A stretch of DNA of 64,000 bases from JAEUMD01 sp050250815. GTDB taxonomy: Bacteria > Pseudomonadota > Alphaproteobacteria > Rhizobiales > Hyphomicrobiaceae. Every line of letters begins with the position of its first letter. Positions within the stretch are counted from its first letter, which is position 1. Positions 24,686 through 34,400 of the stretch are shown in pieces. The stretch spans positions 1-64,000 of the forward strand of contig JBFWNY010000013.1 of NCBI GenBank assembly GCA_050250815.1. Reading direction: 5' to 3'. Under the pieces are notes generated by a model. That model was not told the DNA's origin and made no database searches. It saw only the letters and a program-made list of their open reading frames with translations. The position numbers were made by a program, and so were the translations under genes.

Positions 24686-26407
24686 ATGTACCGCTACGAC
24701 GATTACGACCGCAGCTTCGTGCGCTCGCGCGCCGCGCTCTTCCGCGACCAGGTGCAGCGGCGCCTTGCCGGCGACCTCAGCGAGGACCAGTTCCGCCCGC
24801 TGCGCCTGCAGAACGGCCTCTATCTGCAGCTGCACGCCTACATGCTCCGCGTTGCGATCCCCTACGGTGTGCTCTCGGCAAGCCAGCTCAACGCACTTGC
24901 CACCATTGCGCGCCGTTACGACCGGGGCGTCGGCCACTTCACGACGCGCCAGAACCTGCAGCTCAACTGGATAAGGCTCGAGGACGCCCCCGACATTCTC
25001 GAAGCGCTCGCCGATGCCGGCATGCACGCGATCCAGACGAGCGGCAACTGCATAAGGAATGTCACCACCGACCCCTTCGCGGGTGTCGCTGCCGATGAGA
25101 TCGAGGATCCGCGCATCTGGGCGGAAGTGTTGCGGCAGTGGTCAACCGCGCACCCCGAATTCCTGTTCCTACCGCGCAAGTTCAAGATCGCAATCTCTGG
25201 AGCGCTCGAGGATCGCGCGGCGCTCGCCTTCCACGACATCGCGCTGCGCATCGTCCGCGCCAAGGGCGGGGCGACCGGCTTCCAGGTGCTGGTGGGCGGC
25301 GGGCAGGGCCGCACGCCCGTTCTCGCAAAGGAGCTCAAGGGCTTCCTGGATCAGCGGCATCTTCTGTCCTATCTGGAAGCCGTGATGCGCGTCTACAATC
25401 TGCACGGACGGCGTGACAGCCTCTACAAGGCGCGCATCAAGATCCTCGTACAGTCGCTCGGCATCGACGCGTTCCGTCAGCAGGTGGAGGCGGAATGGGC
25501 GGCGATCGACAAGTCGGCCATCGATCTGCCGGAAGCCGAGTACCAGCGCATCGCAGCGGCGTTCTCCCCGCGCGCGCTGCCCACCCATGTCAGCACGGGA
25601 AGTCTCGCGACACGACGCGCCATCGACCCGGACTTTGACCGGTTCGTACGCACCAACACGTCGCCGCACCGCGTCGCCGGCTACCGTATCGTGACCGTCG
25701 CGCTCAAGGCGTCCGGTGGCATCCCCGGCGACGTCACCGCTGAACAGATGGATGAGATCGCAACGCTCGCCCGCCGCTACAGCGGCTCGGAGTTGCGCAT
25801 TACCTATGCACAAAACGTCGTGCTGCCCTCCGTCGATATCGACGATCTGCCGGACGTCTACGACGGCCTCGTGGCGGCGGGGCTGGCCACGGCCAACGCC
25901 GACCTCATCACCGATATCATCGCCTGCCCCGGGCTCGACTACTGCAATCTCGCCAATGCCCGCTCGATACCCATCGCACAGGCGATCTCGCGGCGCTTCG
26001 AGGATGAGGCCGTCGCACGCCACATCGGCCCGCTGCGTCTCAACATCTCCGGTTGCATCAACGCCTGCGGCCATCACCATGCCGGGCACATTGGCATCCT
26101 CGGCGTCGACAAGAAGGGTACCGAGCACTACCAGATCACGCTTGGCGGATCACCCGGCGACGACGCGGCCATCGGCGACATCGTCGGTCCGAGTTTCGCC
26201 GCCGAAGATGTGCCCGAAATGATCGAGCGCATCGTCGCGACCTACCTCCAGCTCCGCCGCGGGCCCAGCGAAACGTTCATCGCCACATTCCGCCGTATCG
26301 GTATGGCGCCGTTCAAGGCGGCGCTCTACGGCGAGCGCATCGATCGGGGCAACGCCGCACGAACCGCTAACCGTCACGGCAAGCACGAGGGAGTTGCCGC
26401 GCCATGA
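24686..26407 (+). CDS. cysI: Siroheme-4Fe4S sulfite reductase
   Basis: 573-residue assimilatory sulfite reductase reducing sulfite to sulfide with six electrons. Two ferredoxin-like half-domains (about 60-130 and 330-400) are followed by the cluster/siroheme ligands Cys414 and Cys420 in CPGLDYC, and Cys457 and Cys461 in GCINACGHHH. The FTTRQNLQLNWI segment near residue 90 is typical of the family. It lies in one operon with the ferredoxin and DUF934; the final ATGA overlaps the DUF934 start. The ferredoxin neighbour and absence of cysJ suggest ferredoxin dependence. The start at 24686 follows the DUF2849 stop by 16 bp. Confidence 0.93.
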   Translation: MYRYDDYDRSFVRSRAALFRDQVQRRLAGDLSEDQFRPLRLQNGLYLQLHAYMLRVAIPYGVLSASQLNALATIARRYDRGVGHFTTRQNLQLNWIRLEDAPDILEALADAGMHAIQTSGNCIRNVTTDPFAGVAADEIEDPRIWAEVLRQWSTAHPEFLFLPRKFKIAISGALEDRAALAFHDIALRIVRAKGGATGFQVLVGGGQGRTPVLAKELKGFLDQRHLLSYLEAVMRVYNLHGRRDSLYKARIKILVQSLGIDAFRQQVEAEWAAIDKSAIDLPEAEYQRIAAAFSPRALPTHVSTGSLATRRAIDPDFDRFVRTNTSPHRVAGYRIVTVALKASGGIPGDVTAEQMDEIATLARRYSGSELRITYAQNVVLPSVDIDDLPDVYDGLVAAGLATANADLITDIIACPGLDYCNLANARSIPIAQAISRRFEDEAVARHIGPLRLNISGCINACGHHHAGHIGILGVDKKGTEHYQITLGGSPGDDAAIGDIVGPSFAAEDVPEMIERIVATYLQLRRGPSETFIATFRRIGMAPFKAALYGERIDRGNAARTANRHGKHEGVAAP

Positions 26408-26946
26408 CGCCCAATGAGACGATATTCAAGGGTGGCGCCTTCCGCCCCGACCCATGGCAGCGACGCGACGCTGTCGACGACGGCCAGCAAGACCGCGCGA
26501 TCCTGCCACTTGATGTCTGGCGTACCGTGCGTGCGCGCAACGAATACCGTGCCGGTTCGACAGGCGTCGAGCTCGTGGCCGAGGCGGTTGACGATGCCGA
26601 GTTGCCGTTGCTGGCTCGCGTCGCGCTTGTCGTCGTTCGGCTGCCCAAGTTTACCGACGGACGCGCCTACTCCCTCGCCCGCCGGCTGCGCGATACGCAC
26701 GGCTTCTCTGGCGAGTTGCGCGCTGCCGGTGACGTGCTGCTCGACCAGATCGCCCTGCTTGAACGGTGCGGTTTCGACAGCTTCGCCATCACGCACGCGC
26801 CAACACTTCGGTTCCTGTCGGCTTCGGGCGCCTCGCCGCCCTCACTTGCCACCGCCTATCAGGTGACAGCCGAGGCCCGCACGTCAGAGGCGGAGCGAAT
26901 GCCGCGCATCCGCCCGAGTCTGGAGCGGCGGCGCCGCGCCGGCTGA
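26404..26946 (+). CDS. DUF934 protein, sulfite reductase partner
   Basis: 180 residues of the DUF934 family: ILPLDVWRTVRA, VALVVVRLPKFTDGRAYSLA and LRDTHGFSGELRAAGDVLLDQ, then FDSFAITHAPTL. The family almost always follows cysI and is thought to support siroheme sulfite reductase. The last ~35 residues are Arg-rich and poorly conserved. The ATG overlaps the cysI stop. Confidence 0.9.
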   Translation: MTPNETIFKGGAFRPDPWQRRDAVDDGQQDRAILPLDVWRTVRARNEYRAGSTGVELVAEAVDDAELPLLARVALVVVRLPKFTDGRAYSLARRLRDTHGFSGELRAAGDVLLDQIALLERCGFDSFAITHAPTLRFLSASGASPPSLATAYQVTAEARTSEAERMPRIRPSLERRRRAG

Positions 26947-27037
26947 TCCAACTCGTCATCGCTAACGCAACACCCCACGCTCGACGGTGCTCGCAGAGCT
27001 CGCCGCGCGCCGACACACGCCAACTTGAGACCGGATC

Positions 27038-27820
27038 ATGACCGAGCTGAGACCTTTCGATCCAAGCGCCGCTGCCATCCCGGCGCGTCCGAGCCACGCC
27101 AGCGCGCATCACCTGGATGGGCTTCTGGCAAGCCTCGCCAGCTTGGAGGCCCGCATCAAGGCCATCGCGTCAACGATCGATGGACGGATCGCATTTTCGA
27201 CGAGCCTTGGACTCGAGGACCAAGTCGTGCTGCACGCCATAGCGGCGAGCGGCGCACCGATCGACATCTTCATGCTGGATACCGGCCGCCACTTCCCCGA
27301 GACCATCGAAACGGTGGCGGCAAGCGAAGCACGCTACGGCGTTCACATTCGTGTCGTGGCACCCGAAGCGGACGAACTCGCCGCACTCGTTGCGCGCGAC
27401 GGCGTTTTGGGGTTCCGCACATCTATCGAGGCACGCAAGACCTGCTGCGACGTCCGCAAGGTGCGGCCGCTCGACAGGCAGCTTGTCGGTGCCGCCGCTT
27501 GGATCACGGGGCTTCGGCGCGGCCAGTCGGGCGGCCGCACGCTCACGCCACTGTCCAGCTTCGACGGTGCCCGCGATCTCATAAAGCTCAACCCGATAGC
27601 GGATTGGGATCTGCCCGCGGTCGAAGCCTACGTGGCCCGCCACCACATCCCGGTCAACGCGCTGCACGCGCGCGGCTTCCCCTCCATCGGCTGCGCGCCG
27701 TGCACCCGGGCAATCCTGCCCGGCGAGGACATCCGCGCCGGCCGCTGGTGGTGGGAAAGCGCGTCGGGCAAGGAATGCGGCCTCCACTCCGGCGCCGCCA
27801 TAGGGGATCGCCACCGATGA
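27038..27820 (+). CDS. cysH: Adenylylsulfate reductase, CysH family
   Basis: 260 residues. The PP-loop region IAFSTSLGLEDQVVLHAI and the LDTGRHFPET segment identify CysH. The Cys pairs KTCCDVRK (Cys136-137) and CAPC (Cys219, Cys222) bind a 4Fe-4S cluster in enzymes that use APS rather than PAPS, so the product should reduce adenylylsulfate to sulfite with thioredoxin. This fits the absence of an APS kinase domain in the neighbouring cysN. The family's catalytic C-terminal Cys is in SGKECGLH. The gene overlaps cysD by ATGA. Confidence 0.93.
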   Translation: MTELRPFDPSAAAIPARPSHASAHHLDGLLASLASLEARIKAIASTIDGRIAFSTSLGLEDQVVLHAIAASGAPIDIFMLDTGRHFPETIETVAASEARYGVHIRVVAPEADELAALVARDGVLGFRTSIEARKTCCDVRKVRPLDRQLVGAAAWITGLRRGQSGGRTLTPLSSFDGARDLIKLNPIADWDLPAVEAYVARHHIPVNALHARGFPSIGCAPCTRAILPGEDIRAGRWWWESASGKECGLHSGAAIGDRHR

Positions 27821-28782
27821 CCGCGAACACCGACCCATTCAAGCACGCCGCGCTCATCGCCTCCCCGAATCCCACCCGAGCTGCGCGGCGCGATCACCTC
27901 GACCTGCTCGAGGCGGAAGCCATCCACATCTTCCGCGAGGCGGCGGCGCAGTTCCGCCGTCCGGTTCTGCTCTATTCCATCGGCAAGGATTCGACGGTGC
28001 TCCTGCACCTCGCCCGCAAGGCCTTCTTCCCCAGTCGCCTGCCGTTCCCGCTGCTCCACGTCGACACCACGTGGAAGTTCCGCGACATGATCCGGTTCCG
28101 GGACGAGACCGCGCGCGCGCTCGGGCTCGATCTCATCGTGCATACGAACAATGACGGCGCGCGCCGCGGCATTAATCCGATTGCGCATGCGCCCTCCGTC
28201 TATACCGACGTCATGAAGACGCAGGCGCTGAAGCAGGCGCTCGACCTGCATGGGTTCGACGCGGCCTTCGGCGGGGCGCGTCGCGACGAGGAAGCGAGCC
28301 GCGCGAAGGAGCGCGTGTTCTCGTTCCGAGCGGCTGGGCACCGTTGGGACCCTCGGCGGCAACGCCCGGAGATGTGGCGGCTGCTCAACGGGCGGCTTGC
28401 TCCCGGCGAAACCGCGCGCGTCTTTCCTCTGTCCAACTGGACCGAGCGCGACGTGTGGCGCTACGTGTTGCGCGAGCGCCTCCCTGTGGTGCCGCTTTAT
28501 CTTTCAGCTCTACGCCCAACCGTCACCCGCAACGGCCAGATCATTGTGCGCGACGACGATCGCATGCCGCTTGCCCCCGGCGAGCGTATCGAGATGCGCC
28601 GCGTGCGCTTCCGCACCCTGGGCTGCTGGCCGTTGACGGCCGCTGTCGCGTCTAACGCCGACACGCTCGACGACGTCGTCGCAGAAACGCTCGCGGCGCG
28701 CACGTCCGAGCGGCAGGGCCGCCTCATCGATCACGACGAGGCCGGCGCGATGGAGCGCAAGAAGCAGGAAGGTTACTTCTGA
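27817..28782 (+). CDS. cysD: Sulfate adenylyltransferase subunit 2
   Basis: 321 residues. Small catalytic subunit of ATP sulfurylase, forming APS from sulfate and ATP with CysN. The PP-loop LYSIGKDSTVLLHLARKAF (about residues 49-67), FGGARRDEEASRAKER and the conserved end MERKKQEGYF are characteristic. Length and both termini are complete. The start overlaps the cysH stop and the next gene begins two bases after the stop. Confidence 0.95.
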   Translation: MTANTDPFKHAALIASPNPTRAARRDHLDLLEAEAIHIFREAAAQFRRPVLLYSIGKDSTVLLHLARKAFFPSRLPFPLLHVDTTWKFRDMIRFRDETARALGLDLIVHTNNDGARRGINPIAHAPSVYTDVMKTQALKQALDLHGFDAAFGGARRDEEASRAKERVFSFRAAGHRWDPRRQRPEMWRLLNGRLAPGETARVFPLSNWTERDVWRYVLRERLPVVPLYLSALRPTVTRNGQIIVRDDDRMPLAPGERIEMRRVRFRTLGCWPLTAAVASNADTLDDVVAETLAARTSERQGRLIDHDEAGAMERKKQEGYF

Positions 28783-28783
28783 G

Positions 28784-30283
28784 ATGACTCTCATGACGGC
28801 ATTGAACACCGCCGGCGCCGCCACCGAGCCGGCCCCGTGCAAGGCGGACACCGCCGCCTCCAGCCTGCGCATCCTCACCTGCGGCTCGGTCGACGACGGC
28901 AAGTCGACGCTCATCGGTCGCCTGCTGTGGGACACGACCGACCTCTACGATGACCAGCGCGCGCAGATCGCAGGTGAGAGCGCAGGCGGAGTGGCCGCAA
29001 CGCCTGACTTCAGCCGCCTGCTCGACGGGCTGCTCGCCGAGCGCGAGCAGGGCATCACGATCGACATCGCCTGGCGTTATTTCGACACGCCGGCACGGCG
29101 CATCGTGGTCATCGACAGTCCAGGCCACGAGCAGTACACGCGAAACATGGCAAGCGGTGCAAGTCACGCCGACGTCGCCATCGTGCTCGTCGATGCACGC
29201 CATGGCATCAAGCCGCAGACGCGCCGGCACGCGGCCATTCTCGAGCTGATGGGCGTGCGGCGGGTCGTTCTCGCGGTCAATAAGATGGACCTTGCGGCCT
29301 ACGACGCGGCGCGCTTCCAGAGCATTGCCGACGAGTTCGGCGAGCTCGCCGTCCGTCTCGGATTCGCACACCACCTGGCCATCCCGGTCGTTGCCACGAC
29401 GGGAGAGAACGTCGCCCGTCGGTCGCAGAACATGGAGTGGTATTCCGGGCCCATCCTTGCGGAATCACTCGACGCTGCGGAAGCACGGCATGCCAACCTG
29501 ACGCACTCGTTCCGCATGCCGGTGCAGATTGTGTTACGCGATGGCGCCGACTTCCGTGGCCTTGCTGGTTCGATTACAGCCGGGCGGGTTCGCGTGGGTG
29601 ACGAGATCGTCTCCGTCGTGAGCGGCCGCAGTGCGCACGTCACCCGCTTAGCGACCTTCGACGGCGACCTGGAAAGCGCCGAGACCGGCATGGCGATCGT
29701 TATCGGGCTCGACCGCGACCTCGACATCGCGCGCGGCGACGTACTCGCAATCGAACCGCCGCCCGCTGCCGACGAAATTGTCGCTCGACTCGTCTGGCTC
29801 TCGGAAACGCCCTTCCATCGCGAAGCGCGCTACCTCATTCGCACGGCGAGCGACCTCGTCACACTTGAGCACGCGGAGGTGACGGGGAGGATCGATCTCC
29901 ACACGCTCGACGTCGGCCCGTCGGCAGGCGCCAACGTCAACGACATCGTCGTCGCTCGCCTTTCGCTCTCGCGTCCTGCTGCGCTGGAGCAGTTCGCAAG
30001 CGCGCGCGACACTGGCTCCTTCCTGCTGATCGATGGCCTATCCGGCGCGACGCTGGCGGCAGGTGTAGCCATCACGGCAAGCAGACGAGCGGTTGCGGAG
30101 GTTCGCAGGCCAACATCGCACCGGACGACCTACTTGCTTACGCGCGAGGCGCTGGCACGCGGGCTGTGCCGCGATCTCGGCCAAGGGCCTGCTGACCAGG
30201 CCGAGTTCGAGAGGCGCACCGAAGAGCTTGTGCGCATCCTCGAGGCTGCTGGCATCGTTGTCGAAAGACCCGGCGGCTGCTAA
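28784..30283 (+). CDS. cysN: Sulfate adenylyltransferase subunit 1 (GTPase)
   Basis: 499 residues. Elongation-factor-like GTPase driving APS synthesis. G1 is GSVDDGKST (34-42), the switch segment EQGITIDIAWRYFDT, G3 DSPGHEQYTRNM and G4 NKMD; EF-Tu-like beta-barrel domains follow. The protein ends without the CysC APS-kinase domain that many alphaproteobacterial CysN proteins carry, matching an APS-reducing pathway. The last ~60 residues are extra helical sequence. Confidence 0.95.
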   Translation: MTLMTALNTAGAATEPAPCKADTAASSLRILTCGSVDDGKSTLIGRLLWDTTDLYDDQRAQIAGESAGGVAATPDFSRLLDGLLAEREQGITIDIAWRYFDTPARRIVVIDSPGHEQYTRNMASGASHADVAIVLVDARHGIKPQTRRHAAILELMGVRRVVLAVNKMDLAAYDAARFQSIADEFGELAVRLGFAHHLAIPVVATTGENVARRSQNMEWYSGPILAESLDAAEARHANLTHSFRMPVQIVLRDGADFRGLAGSITAGRVRVGDEIVSVVSGRSAHVTRLATFDGDLESAETGMAIVIGLDRDLDIARGDVLAIEPPPAADEIVARLVWLSETPFHREARYLIRTASDLVTLEHAEVTGRIDLHTLDVGPSAGANVNDIVVARLSLSRPAALEQFASARDTGSFLLIDGLSGATLAAGVAITASRRAVAEVRRPTSHRTTYLLTREALARGLCRDLGQGPADQAEFERRTEELVRILEAAGIVVERPGGC

Positions 30284-30381
30284 AGAATAATCGATGCCAT
30301 CTATGTTAGTATAGGCGGAATCTAGAGACAGCCTTCAGATCCGATCGCCGACGCATCTTGCGCAGCTGAGCGAGGTCAGAC

Positions 30382-31203
30382 ATGGACGCGATCCTCGCCA
30401 GCCCCTGGGGCCTGCTGGCTGCGGCCGGGTTGCTGATCGGCTTCCTCGTCGGCCTGACCGGCGTCGGAGCGGGGGCCATCACCACTCCGATGCTGATCTC
30501 GGGCTTCGGCCTGCATCCAGCCGTCGCGGTGGGCACAGACTTGCTGTTCGCCGCCATCACCAAATCGACCGCCGCGCTGCGCCACCACCGCATGGGCAAC
30601 GTCGACTGGCCTGTCCTGCTGTGGCTGGCAGGCGGAAGTCTGACAGCCGCCGCGATCACGCTCACTTTCTTGCATTGGACCGTGCCCGACACCGAACGAC
30701 TAGCCACCATCATTCGCGGCGGTCTGACCATCGTGCTTATCGCCAGCGCAATCATCATTCCGCTATGTCCCGTCCTCTTGCGCAACCGGCGGGATGATGA
30801 CGAGGTTCCAGTAACCAACACGGTGCGGCGCGCAGCGACGGTCGCCGCCGGCGTCGTGCTGGGCGTGCTCGTTTCGCTGACATCGGTGGGCGCGGGTGCC
30901 ATCGGCGTGGCGGCGCTGTCGGCTCTCTACCCGATGTTGCGCGCGCGGCGGATCGTCGGCACCGACGTGGTGCACGCCATTCCGCTGACATTGTTCTCAG
31001 GCGCGGGACATCTGGGGCTCGGCAATGTCGATTGGGCCACGCTCGCCGCCCTGCTCTGCGGCTCCATTCCTGGCATCGCAATCGGCTCGCGGCTGACCGG
31101 ACATCTGCCCGAGTGGGTGATGCGGCTCGGCCTTTCCGCGGTCCTGCTTTTCGCAGCCTACCTGATGGTGCCCAGCCTGATGCGAATGCTCGGCACGAAC
31201 TGA
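30382..31203 (+). CDS. TauE/SafE (TSUP) family sulfite/sulfonate exporter
   Basis: 273-residue membrane protein with about eight hydrophobic segments in two halves. Each half has the TSUP repeat signature: GLTGVGAGAITTPML near 25-39 and SLTSVGAGAIGVAAL near 163-177. The family exports sulfite or sulfo-compounds. Location 98 bp after cysN suggests relief of sulfite stress during assimilation. GAGG precedes the ATG. Confidence 0.88.
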   Translation: MDAILASPWGLLAAAGLLIGFLVGLTGVGAGAITTPMLISGFGLHPAVAVGTDLLFAAITKSTAALRHHRMGNVDWPVLLWLAGGSLTAAAITLTFLHWTVPDTERLATIIRGGLTIVLIASAIIIPLCPVLLRNRRDDDEVPVTNTVRRAATVAAGVVLGVLVSLTSVGAGAIGVAALSALYPMLRARRIVGTDVVHAIPLTLFSGAGHLGLGNVDWATLAALLCGSIPGIAIGSRLTGHLPEWVMRLGLSAVLLFAAYLMVPSLMRMLGTN

Positions 31204-31431
31204 GTGGGATCAACCTGCCTCAAGTATCGCCGTTAACTGCTCCCCGGGGGCACTTTCCGGCGCATGAACCTTTCCGCGCACCAAGGCGACGGACGGAAGC
31301 GGGGACCTCGTGCGCACGCTTCATTGCGTGTGCGCATGGCCCTGGTTGTTCTGGCCGCAGGCCCCCTCTGGTGACACACGCAACGGATAGGGGCTATCGT
31401 ACCACTTTCAATTCAAAGGAGGCCCATCCGC

Positions 31432-34400
31432 ATGTGGCAAGCCTCGACAGCTTTTCAGCCGTCATTCTCCCCCCCTGTCCCTGAGCGGCACATGCGATGT
31501 GCCACCAAGCACGGCAGACCTCCTCGTCTTCGCGTGGCCGCGGTTTTCGCGGCCCTGGGCAGTCTCGTTCTGTCGCTGACAGGTACGGCAGCCCTCGCGC
31601 AGCCTGCAGAGAGCAAGCATCCCGGCGCACTTCCAATCCTCGCTGACGGCAACGCCGTGATGACCGGCTTCTCCGGCGCGCGCGCGGCGTTCGAGACCGG
31701 GCGCAAGCTGCTCGGCACGTCGGAAACTTTCATCAACCTCGACGGCGCTTCCGCCCGCGTGATCGATCTGGCGGCTCCGGGCGAGGAGCCGACCGGCTCC
31801 TACGTGCTGGCTCCAAAGGCCCTCGAAATCCCGGCCCGATCCATCGGTCAGGTGTTCGGCGTCGCGCTCGACGACAACACGACCGCCGACGGCGCCAAGG
31901 CCCCCAACATCTACCTGACAGCCACCTCCGCCTACGGCCTGCACATCATCGGCCCGGACACCGACGGCGATGGTCGCCCGGAGCGGTTGCGCCGCGGCGA
32001 GTCCGCTGCACAGTGGATGCCCGGACAATGGGGCGACGCTCCCGGCGCCGGCCCAGGCTCGATCTGGCGCATCGACGGCCTGACCGGCAAGGCGAGCCTG
32101 TTCGCCACCGTGCGCAACAACGGGCAGGACAACAGCGGCGCGGCGCTCGGCAATATCGCCTATGACGCCGACCACAAGCTGCTGTTCGTCTCCGATGTCG
32201 AGAGTGGCCTCATCCATGCCTTCTCGCTGGACGGCCAGGAGGTCGGCCAGTTCGACCACGGAATCGCAGGCCGCGGCGCGCTCGGCCTCACAGCCGTGCC
32301 CAAGGACCTCAACGTCTATCCGATAACTTCGGGACGCTTCGACTCCGAGGCCCCTGCCACCTGGAGCTTTGCGCAGCCAGAGCGGCGCCCCTACGGTCTC
32401 GCCGTCCGCGACGGCCGCCTCTACTACGGTGTCGCCGACGGTCCGACCGTGTTCTCCGCCGCCATCGGCAAGACCGGCGAACTCACAGACGTGCGCCGTG
32501 AAGTCGAACTGCCACCCGCCGATGGTCGCGAGCCCGGCGGCGTCGACATCTCCGACATCGCGTTCGCACCTGACGGCCGCTTGGTCGTGACCGAGCGCGC
32601 ACTGCCCTCCGGCAACCGCGAGTACAAGGCGCTGATCGGCACCGCCAAGGGCCGCGTGCTCGTATTCTCCCCGCTCGAGAATGCCGACGGTGCAGACCGC
32701 TGGGAGCAGGAGCCTGGCGAATATGCCATCGGCCGCGAAGGCGAGCACCGCCAGACCGCGGGTGGCATTGCCATCGGCTACGGCTACAAGGACGGCTACG
32801 TCGAGCGCTCGCGCTGCGACATGCTGTGGTCGACCGGCGACCTGCTCGCCGAAGGACCGGCCTTCTTCGCCATGCAGGAAGATGGAGGTGACCGGCGCGA
32901 GGTGCGCGGCGCGCAGGGCAATTCGCTCGATCTCGAGCGACCCGAGAACGTACCGCCCACACGAGCCTATTTCACCGACTATGACGACCGCTACGGCACG
33001 CGCGAGGAGCGCGGGCACGTTGGCGACATGGAGATCGTCTCGGGCTGCCCGCGCAACTCCGGTGAGACGATCGCCGCGCCTCCGGAACCGGAGACGCAGG
33101 AAGTCGTAGACGGCGGACCGGAAGTGCCTGGTGGCCCTGGAGGCCCGGGCGGCGGTGGCGGCCCGGGTGGCGGCGGCCCCGGTGGTGGCGGCGGCCCCGG
33201 CGGTGGCGGCGGCGGTCCTAGCGGACCGGAGCTCAGCCTCTCCAAGAATGCCGGACGCTGCGTCTGGATGGGCGGTCTCGGCACCTATCGCTGCGGCTTC
33301 ACCATCTGGATCACCAACGTCGGCGACGCGCCCACGACCGAAACGATCACGTTCGTGGACAACATGCCACCGGCCGCCACGTTCGCCTTCGCGAACGCAT
33401 GGACGCTGCCGCCCGTAGCGCCGGCCGCCGTCGGCTGCGACGTTCCCGCCCCCGGCGAGACGCGCTGCACGTTGCCCGGCACGGTGCTGAACCCCAGCGA
33501 GACGGCGCGCGTCTGGATCGTCTTCGACGTGCCTCCAGGTCTGTCGGGTACGACGATCGAGAACTGCGCCAACACCGAGGACGCCGGCGGCGGCGTGGGC
33601 GAGACGAGTTGCATCCAGGCTCCCGTCTGCGATCCCACCGTCGAGGTCTGCCCGATGGATCTCGCAATCACCAAGCGGCTCGACGAGACGGCAGTGCCGT
33701 GCCAGTTGGGCGGCATGTGCGAGTTCGCCTTCACCATGCGCAACATGGGATCGGGCGGAATCCCACTCGCCGCGGTCCGCATCGACGACACGTTCGAGGG
33801 TGAGGCGCTCGACTTCCAGCAGGTGACCCCGCCGCTCTTCTGCGCCGCCGGTGGCGGACAGACGACGTGCTGGCCGCCGGGTGGCGACGTCATCGCCGAA
33901 GGTGGATCGCGCTTCTTCAAGATGCGCTTCAGCGTGCCGGCCGATTTCCCCGGCTGCTTCGTGCGCAACTGCGTCTCGGTGAACGATCTTGCCAGCGCAC
34001 CGTTCGTCGATCAGGTGCCGGGCAACCATCAGCAGATCTGCGTCGATGCACGCATTCGGCGGCCGGCGGGCTCGCCCGACTGCGTGTCACCGGCGATGGG
34101 TCCGCTGGAAGAGCGCATCGCCGAACTGCCCAAGAGCGGTGGTCCGAAACCCCCTCGTGTGCAGCCGCCGCGTGGCGGGCCGGACATCGGCATCGACAAG
34201 TCGACCGAAGCCACGAGCGTCAAGCCCGGCGGCACGATCGGCTACGACATCATCGTCTCTAACAATGGCGATGGCGAGTATGACGGCAGCGTCGTTGTCC
34301 GCGACACGCTGAGCCCGGCGATCGGCAAGTTGACGTCGAGCAGCATCAAAGGTGGCACCTGCTCGAACGAGAAGTCGGTTGTCGGTTGCCGCTTCGACCG

